A stretch of DNA of 16,307 bases from assembly GCA_029974855.1 (NCBI GenBank), contig JARKQO010000084.1, positions 1-16,307 of the forward strand, read 5' to 3'. The position numbers and the translations under genes were made by a program. This document shows, in pieces, positions 13,528 to 16,307 of the stretch; positions within the stretch are counted from its first letter, which is position 1, and every line of letters starts with the position of its first letter. The notes below the pieces were generated by a model. That model searched no databases and was not told the origin of the DNA. It saw nothing but the letters and a program-made list of their open reading frames with translations. The stretch comes from Eubacteriales bacterium. GTDB taxonomy: Bacteria; Bacillota_A; Clostridia; Christensenellales; Aristaeellaceae.

Positions 13528-14190
13528 TTATTTTTTCCGATGGTCGAGCCTACGGGTCAACCTCGTACCGGACACGGTAATCAGCTGCACCAGCAGCACC
13601 AGCACGATGCTGGCGGAATACAGAATCTCAAACTTGCGGCTCTGGTACCCCTTGGTAATGGCCAGGGCCCCCAGGCCGCCGCCGCCCGCAGCGCTTGCCA
13701 TAGCGGTGTAGGCCAAAATGGTGGTGATTACGATGGCCGCGCCATTGACCAGAGAGGGAACGGCCTCGGGCAGCAGCACCTTGAAGATGATCTGGCTGTT
13801 GGTGGAGCCCATGGACTGGGCAGCCTCCAGGATGCCCCGGTCCACCTCCTCCAGGGAGCCCTCCACCATCCGGGCCACGTAGGGGAAGGCGCTCATCACC
13901 AAAGGGAAAATGATGCTGCGGGTGCCGATGGCGCTGCCCATCACCATCCGGGTGACGGGGAAGAGCATGGCCAGGAGAATGATGAAGGGAATGGAGCGCA
14001 GGAAGTTGATCACGGCCCCCAACACGGTGTTGAAGGTGGACGCGGGCAAGATGCTGCCACGCTTGGTGACCACCAGCAGCACCCCCAAGGGCAGGCCCAG
14101 GAGATAAGCGAACAGGCCGCTCCATAGGGTCAGGTACAGGGTATCCTTGGTGCCCTCCCAAATGATGGGCCAAAGTTGGCTGAAGGTCAC
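13528..14190 (-). CDS. metI: Methionine-type ABC transporter permease MetI, 220 aa
   Basis: An integral membrane permease with about five TM helices. VIWEGTKDTLYLTLWSGLFAYLLG-like N-terminus, NFLRSIPFIILLAMLFPVTR, the coupling EAA loop (EVDRGILEAAQSMGSTNSQIIFKVLLPEA) and AYTAMASAAGGGGLGALAI are typical of MetI. The length of 220 aa is the family norm. The GTG at 14190 is the start: it shares the GTGA overlap with the metN stop codon, and GAGGAGG lies about 10 nt upstream. The longer open frame to 14352 is read from inside metN and is discarded. Overlap implies translational coupling with metN. Confidence 0.93.
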   Translation of the reverse strand: MTFSQLWPIIWEGTKDTLYLTLWSGLFAYLLGLPLGVLLVVTKRGSILPASTFNTVLGAVINFLRSIPFIILLAMLFPVTRMVMGSAIGTRSIIFPLVMSAFPYVARMVEGSLEEVDRGILEAAQSMGSTNSQIIFKVLLPEAVPSLVNGAAIVITTILAYTAMASAAGGGGLGALAITKGYQSRKFEILYSASIVLVLLVQLITVSGTRLTRRLDHRKK

Positions 14191-15272
14191 GGCAGTTGCA
14201 CCTCCTCTACGGTGAGGCCCACACCCTCCAGGTAGTCCATGATGCGCTTCTGTTCCTGGACGCTGTCCGGCCGCTGAATCAGCATCTGGCCATACACCTT
14301 CTGGCTGAACTGGCGCATGTCCGCGGAGAGGATGTTCACATCCGCGCCGCATTCCTTCACCAGGCGGCTGATGATGGGCTGGGCCACAGCCTCCCCGTCA
14401 AAGACGATGCGAAGGGCGGGCTGGGGAGGGGTGATGTCCTCCTGGGGCAGAATGCCGAAGAGCCGCCTGCCCGCCGCGGACTTGGTGTGGAGGAACACGT
14501 TGTCCACGGTGCCCTCCTCTACCAGCTTGCCAAAGTCCAGAATGGCCACCTTGTTGCAGATTTGCCGGATCACGGCCATTTCGTGGGTAATCAGCACCAC
14601 GGTGATGCCCATCTTCCGGTTGATCTCCTGGAGCAGCTCCAGAATGGACTGGGTGGTCATGGGGTCCAAGGCGCTGGTGGCCTCGTCGCACAGGAGCATC
14701 TCGGGGTTTAAGGCCAGGGCCCGGGCGATGGCCACCCGCTGCTTCTGCCCGCCGGAGAGCTGGCTGGGGTAGGCGGCGGCTTTTTCCTCCAAACCTACGA
14801 TTTCCAACAGCTCCTTCACCCGGCGGTTGGCCTCCTTGGCGGGCACCCCGGTGATTTCCAGGGGATAGCGTACGTTGCGGGCCACGTTCTTTTGCATCAG
14901 CAGGTTGAACTGCTGGAAGATCATCCCCATGCGGCGGCGGGTTTGGCGCAGCTCCTGGGGGCTCATGGCCAGAATGTTCCTGCCGTCGATGAACACCTGG
15001 CCCTCGCTGGGGGTATCCAGGCGGTTGAGGCACCGGATCAAGGTGCTTTTGCCCGCGCCGCTCATGCCGATGATGCCGTAAATATCGCCCTTGTGGATGC
15101 TCAGGTTGATTTTGTCCAGGGCCTGGACCTCCCCGCCGGGGATGGGGTAGATCTTGCTGAGCCCGCGAATCTCAATCTGGGCCCGCCCGGAGGCGGGGGA
15201 GGCGTGGGGGTCGATCACCGGATGGTCGAAGTTATCGAAGATATCCACGTTGTCTTGGGGAGGCTCTGTCAT
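14187..15272 (-). CDS. metN: Methionine-type ABC transporter ATP-binding protein MetN, 361 aa
   Basis: ATPase of the importer. Walker A GMSGAGKST at residues 69-77, Q-loop FQQFNLL, signature LSGGQ (172-176), Walker B LLCDEATSALD (193-203) and switch His at 230 are all intact. The last ~95 residues (ALRIVFDGEAVAQPIISRLV, ADVNILSADM, GQMLIQRPDS) form the C-terminal NIL/ACT-like domain that senses substrate and trans-inhibits transport in MetN. About 32 residues precede the ABC domain (IEIRGLSKIY), a slightly long and acidic N-terminal extension. The ATG at 15272 has AAAGGAG 6 nt upstream. It is first of metNIQ, and its transcription passes through the attenuator-like leader at 15312-15445. Confidence 0.95.
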   Translation of the reverse strand: MTEPPQDNVDIFDNFDHPVIDPHASPASGRAQIEIRGLSKIYPIPGGEVQALDKINLSIHKGDIYGIIGMSGAGKSTLIRCLNRLDTPSEGQVFIDGRNILAMSPQELRQTRRRMGMIFQQFNLLMQKNVARNVRYPLEITGVPAKEANRRVKELLEIVGLEEKAAAYPSQLSGGQKQRVAIARALALNPEMLLCDEATSALDPMTTQSILELLQEINRKMGITVVLITHEMAVIRQICNKVAILDFGKLVEEGTVDNVFLHTKSAAGRRLFGILPQEDITPPQPALRIVFDGEAVAQPIISRLVKECGADVNILSADMRQFSQKVYGQMLIQRPDSVQEQKRIMDYLEGVGLTVEEVQLP

Positions 15273-15287
15273 GGAATACTCCTTTCA

Positions 15288-15353
15288 CGGGCTTTTGTGC
15301 TTTCCAATTCAATAGAAAAAGCCCACCTCGCGTGGATGCGAAGCGGGCTTTTG
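15288..15353 (-). repeat. Duplicated CAAAAGCCCG motif flanking the attenuator, second copy beside the metN ribosome site
   Basis: The 10-nt sequence CAAAAGCCCG occurs on the minus strand at 15353-15344, where it forms most of the terminator's 5' arm, and again at 15297-15288, two nt before the AAAGGAG of metN (15285-15279). The terminator's 3' arm (GGGCTTTT) could therefore pair with either copy. The second pairing would reach to within 3 nt of the ribosome-binding site. Confidence 0.6.
15312..15352 (-). terminator. Intrinsic terminator in the metN leader (attenuator)
   Basis: On minus-strand RNA, AAAAGCCCGCUUCGC (15352-15338) pairs with GCGAGGUGGGCUUUU (15331-15317) to give 15 bp with two G-U wobbles and a 6-nt loop, followed by UCUAUUG. 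On the plus strand the wobbles become mismatches, so it is a minus-strand terminator. It lies after the leader peptide's stop codon (15368) and before metN (15272), exactly where an attenuator should be. Confidence 0.85.
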
Positions 15354-15373
15354 ATCACAAATTCCGATCAAGC
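15347..15373 (-). promoter_or_regulatory. Candidate antiterminator hairpin overlapping the leader stop codon and terminator base
   Basis: Minus-strand UUGAUC (15371-15366, containing the UGA stop) pairs perfectly with GAUCAA (15356-15351) across a 9-nt loop; two more G-C pairs (15372-15373 with 15347-15348) form if two A's bulge. This uses the AAs at 15351-15352 and the GC at 15347-15348 of the terminator's 5' arm, so it competes with the terminator. A ribosome at the stop codon would block it; a ribosome stalled at the Cys codons just upstream would leave it mostly free. The stem is modest and not proven. Confidence 0.45.
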
Positions 15374-15445
15374 GACGCAACACAAACAGCACGAGCAATC
15401 GCACGCGCGCATCATGCACATCGACATGGCACATAGGTTCGTCAC
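15368..15445 (-). CDS. Cysteine- and methionine-rich leader peptide, 25 aa (predicted)
   Basis: From a GTG start at 15445 the frame encodes 25 residues beginning MTNLCAMSMC and ending in ACDCSCCLCCVA. There are 8 Cys (positions 5, 10, 15, 17, 19, 20, 22, 23) and 4 Met besides the start (7, 9, 11, 12); six Cys fall in the nine residues 15-23. GAGGAGGAG lies 6 nt before the GTG, a strong ribosome site, and a promoter begins transcription about 40 nt upstream. The intrinsic terminator follows the stop codon. Its likely job is not a product but a sensor of Cys-tRNA (perhaps Met-tRNA) charging. The alternative, a small metal-binding or redox peptide, is possible. The frame is open further upstream, but that part lies beyond the predicted transcript start. 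Confidence 0.75.
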   Translation of the reverse strand: MTNLCAMSMCMMRACDCSCCLCCVA

Positions 15446-15491
15446 GGGCGACTCCTCCTCGCTTGGTGTGGTGACACCTTGATTGGAATAT

Positions 15492-15520
15492 ACGATACCA
15501 TAGGCCCAGGGGCTTGTCAA
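15492..15520 (-). promoter_or_regulatory. Sigma-A promoter for the leader peptide and metNIQ
   Basis: On the minus strand a perfect TTGACA (15520-15515), 17 nt, then TATCGT (15497-15492). Expected start near 15485. A small GGTGT-CACC-ACACC hairpin (15478-15465) lies between the start and the leader ribosome site. The promoter sits in the gap behind ahcY, so read-through from ahcY could also contribute. Confidence 0.72.
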
Positions 15521-15527
15521 CCGCAAA

Positions 15528-15537
15528 TTTCCGGAAA
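15528..15537. promoter_or_regulatory. 10-bp palindrome next to the metNIQ promoter
   Basis: TTTCCGGAAA is a perfect palindrome 7 bp upstream of the -35 box. Its position could suit a regulator-binding site, but a 10-bp palindrome alone is weak evidence and no known box is recognised. Confidence 0.2.
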
Positions 15538-15561
15538 ATGAATTTTTTTCGAGGCCAACCT

Positions 15562-16307
15562 TCAAGCCTCTCCCAAATACCGCTTCTGCTCCGGGGTGAG
15601 GACGTCCAGGGAAACCCCAAGGGCGGAGAGCTTGCGCAGGGCCACGTCCCGGTCAATGTCCATAGGCACCGCGTGGAGGGTGTTTTCCAAAGAGGAGCCC
15701 TGGAGGGCCACCCGCCGGGCGCAGAGGGCTTGCAAGGCAAAGCTCATGTCCATGATCTCCGCCGGGTGGCCGTCTCCGGCGGCCAGGTTCACCAGGCGGC
15801 CCTGGGCCAACAGGTACACGGTGACGCCGTTGGGCAGCAAAAAGCCCTCGATGTTGTTTCGCACCGGGAAGGAGCTTTGGGCCAGCTTCCGCAATCCCGC
15901 CACATCCACCTCCACGTCAAAGTGCCCGGCGTTGGACAGCAAGGCCCCTTCCTTCATCAGGAGCATGTGCTCGGGCCGGATCACGCCGTGGCAGCCGGTA
16001 ACGGTGATGAAGCAGTCCCCCAAAGGCGCGGCCTGGGCCATGGGCAGCACGGTAAAGCCGTCCATCACGGCCTCGATGGCCCGGATGGGATTCACCTCGG
16101 TGACGATGACCTTGGCCCCCAGCCCCTTGGCCCGCATGGCAACGCCCTTGCCGCACCAGCCGTATCCGCAGACCACCGCCGTGGAGCCCGCCACGGTGAG
16201 GTTGGTGGTGCGCATGATGCCGTCCCACACGCTTTGGCCCGTGCCGTAGCGGTTGTCAAAAAGATGCTTGCAGTCCGCGTCGTTGATGTTGAACATGGGG
16301 AAGCGCA
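15562..16307 (-). CDS. ahcY: Adenosylhomocysteinase (S-adenosyl-L-homocysteine hydrolase), N-terminus beyond the right edge
   Basis: Converts S-adenosylhomocysteine to homocysteine and adenosine in the cytoplasm. About 248 residues are visible, roughly the last 60% of a normal enzyme, and the frame continues past 16307. FPMFNINDADCKHLFDNRYG-type sequence with the active-site NDxxxKHxFDNRYGTGQS pattern opens the visible part; the NAD-binding GYGWCGKG and VTEVNPIRAIEAVMDGF follow, with VTGCHGVIRPEHM, NAGHFDVEVD and the C-terminal LTPEQKRYLGEA. All parts are intact. The stop codon lies 77 nt upstream of the predicted metNIQ transcript start. It supplies homocysteine, which fits a sulfur amino acid locus. 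Confidence 0.93.
   Translation of the reverse strand, partial: RFPMFNINDADCKHLFDNRYGTGQSVWDGIMRTTNLTVAGSTAVVCGYGWCGKGVAMRAKGLGAKVIVTEVNPIRAIEAVMDGFTVLPMAQAAPLGDCFITVTGCHGVIRPEHMLLMKEGALLSNAGHFDVEVDVAGLRKLAQSSFPVRNNIEGFLLPNGVTVYLLAQGRLVNLAAGDGHPAEIMDMSFALQALCARRVALQGSSLENTLHAVPMDIDRDVALRKLSALGVSLDVLTPEQKRYLGEA

Noticed and set aside
15273..15500. SAM (S-box) riboswitch or T-box in the metN leader
   Set aside because: No S-box core (no k-turn or CTTATC-AGAG-type box) and no T-box sequence is recognisable; the leader is explained by the short Cys-rich frame and terminator.
15309..15740. 143-codon minus-strand frame across the leader into the ahcY end
   Set aside because: Passes through the ahcY end, promoter and terminator with no start site or family; shadow frame.

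Overview
The window reads like chromosomal DNA from a high-GC, anaerobic, spore-forming member of the Bacillota (Clostridia, in the broad Oscillospiraceae/Christensenellales range). The evidence is a SpoIID gene, strong Shine-Dalgarno sites, near-consensus sigma-A promoters with 17-nt spacers, a sodium-pumping decarboxylase beta subunit, and frequent GTG/TTG starts. This placement is inference. I saw no phage, transposon, CRISPR array, tRNA or rRNA.

Layout. Positions 1-2939 (minus strand): a spoIID gene cut by the left edge, then a secreted protein of unknown function with its own promoter and a ~220-nt leader ending in a terminator-like hairpin. Positions 2972-5168 (plus): a back-to-back promoter drives a two-domain glycosyltransferase-like protein and an overlapping acyl-CoA thioesterase, closed by a long hairpin. 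Positions 5204-8846 (minus): a Gfo/Idh/MocA oxidoreductase with its own promoter, and an ECF sigma factor gene overlapping a membrane-anchored VWA protein. Positions 8917-12039 (plus): an operon with a consensus promoter encoding OadB, an OadG-like peptide, a two-TM protein, a Usp-like protein and a nitroreductase. Positions 12089-16307 (minus): an AAC(6')-like acetyltransferase, a cluster of three hairpins, the methionine-type ABC transporter metN-metI-metQ, its regulatory leader, and the C-terminal part of adenosylhomocysteinase (ahcY) cut by the right edge.

The most interesting element is the 15272-15520 region upstream of metNIQ. A TTGACA promoter makes a transcript with a good Shine-Dalgarno site, then a 25-codon open frame with 8 Cys and 4 internal Met codons (ending CDCSCCLCCVA), then a textbook intrinsic terminator just before metN. 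The stop-codon region of the small frame can pair with the base of the terminator's 5' arm. This is the architecture of ribosome-mediated transcription attenuation, apparently sensing charged Cys-tRNA (and perhaps Met-tRNA). I see no S-box or T-box there. It sits between ahcY, which makes homocysteine, and a methionine-family importer, so the block looks like a sulfur amino acid locus controlled by a poly-cysteine leader peptide.

Functional calls rest on reading translated sequence and recalled family motifs; no database search was run.
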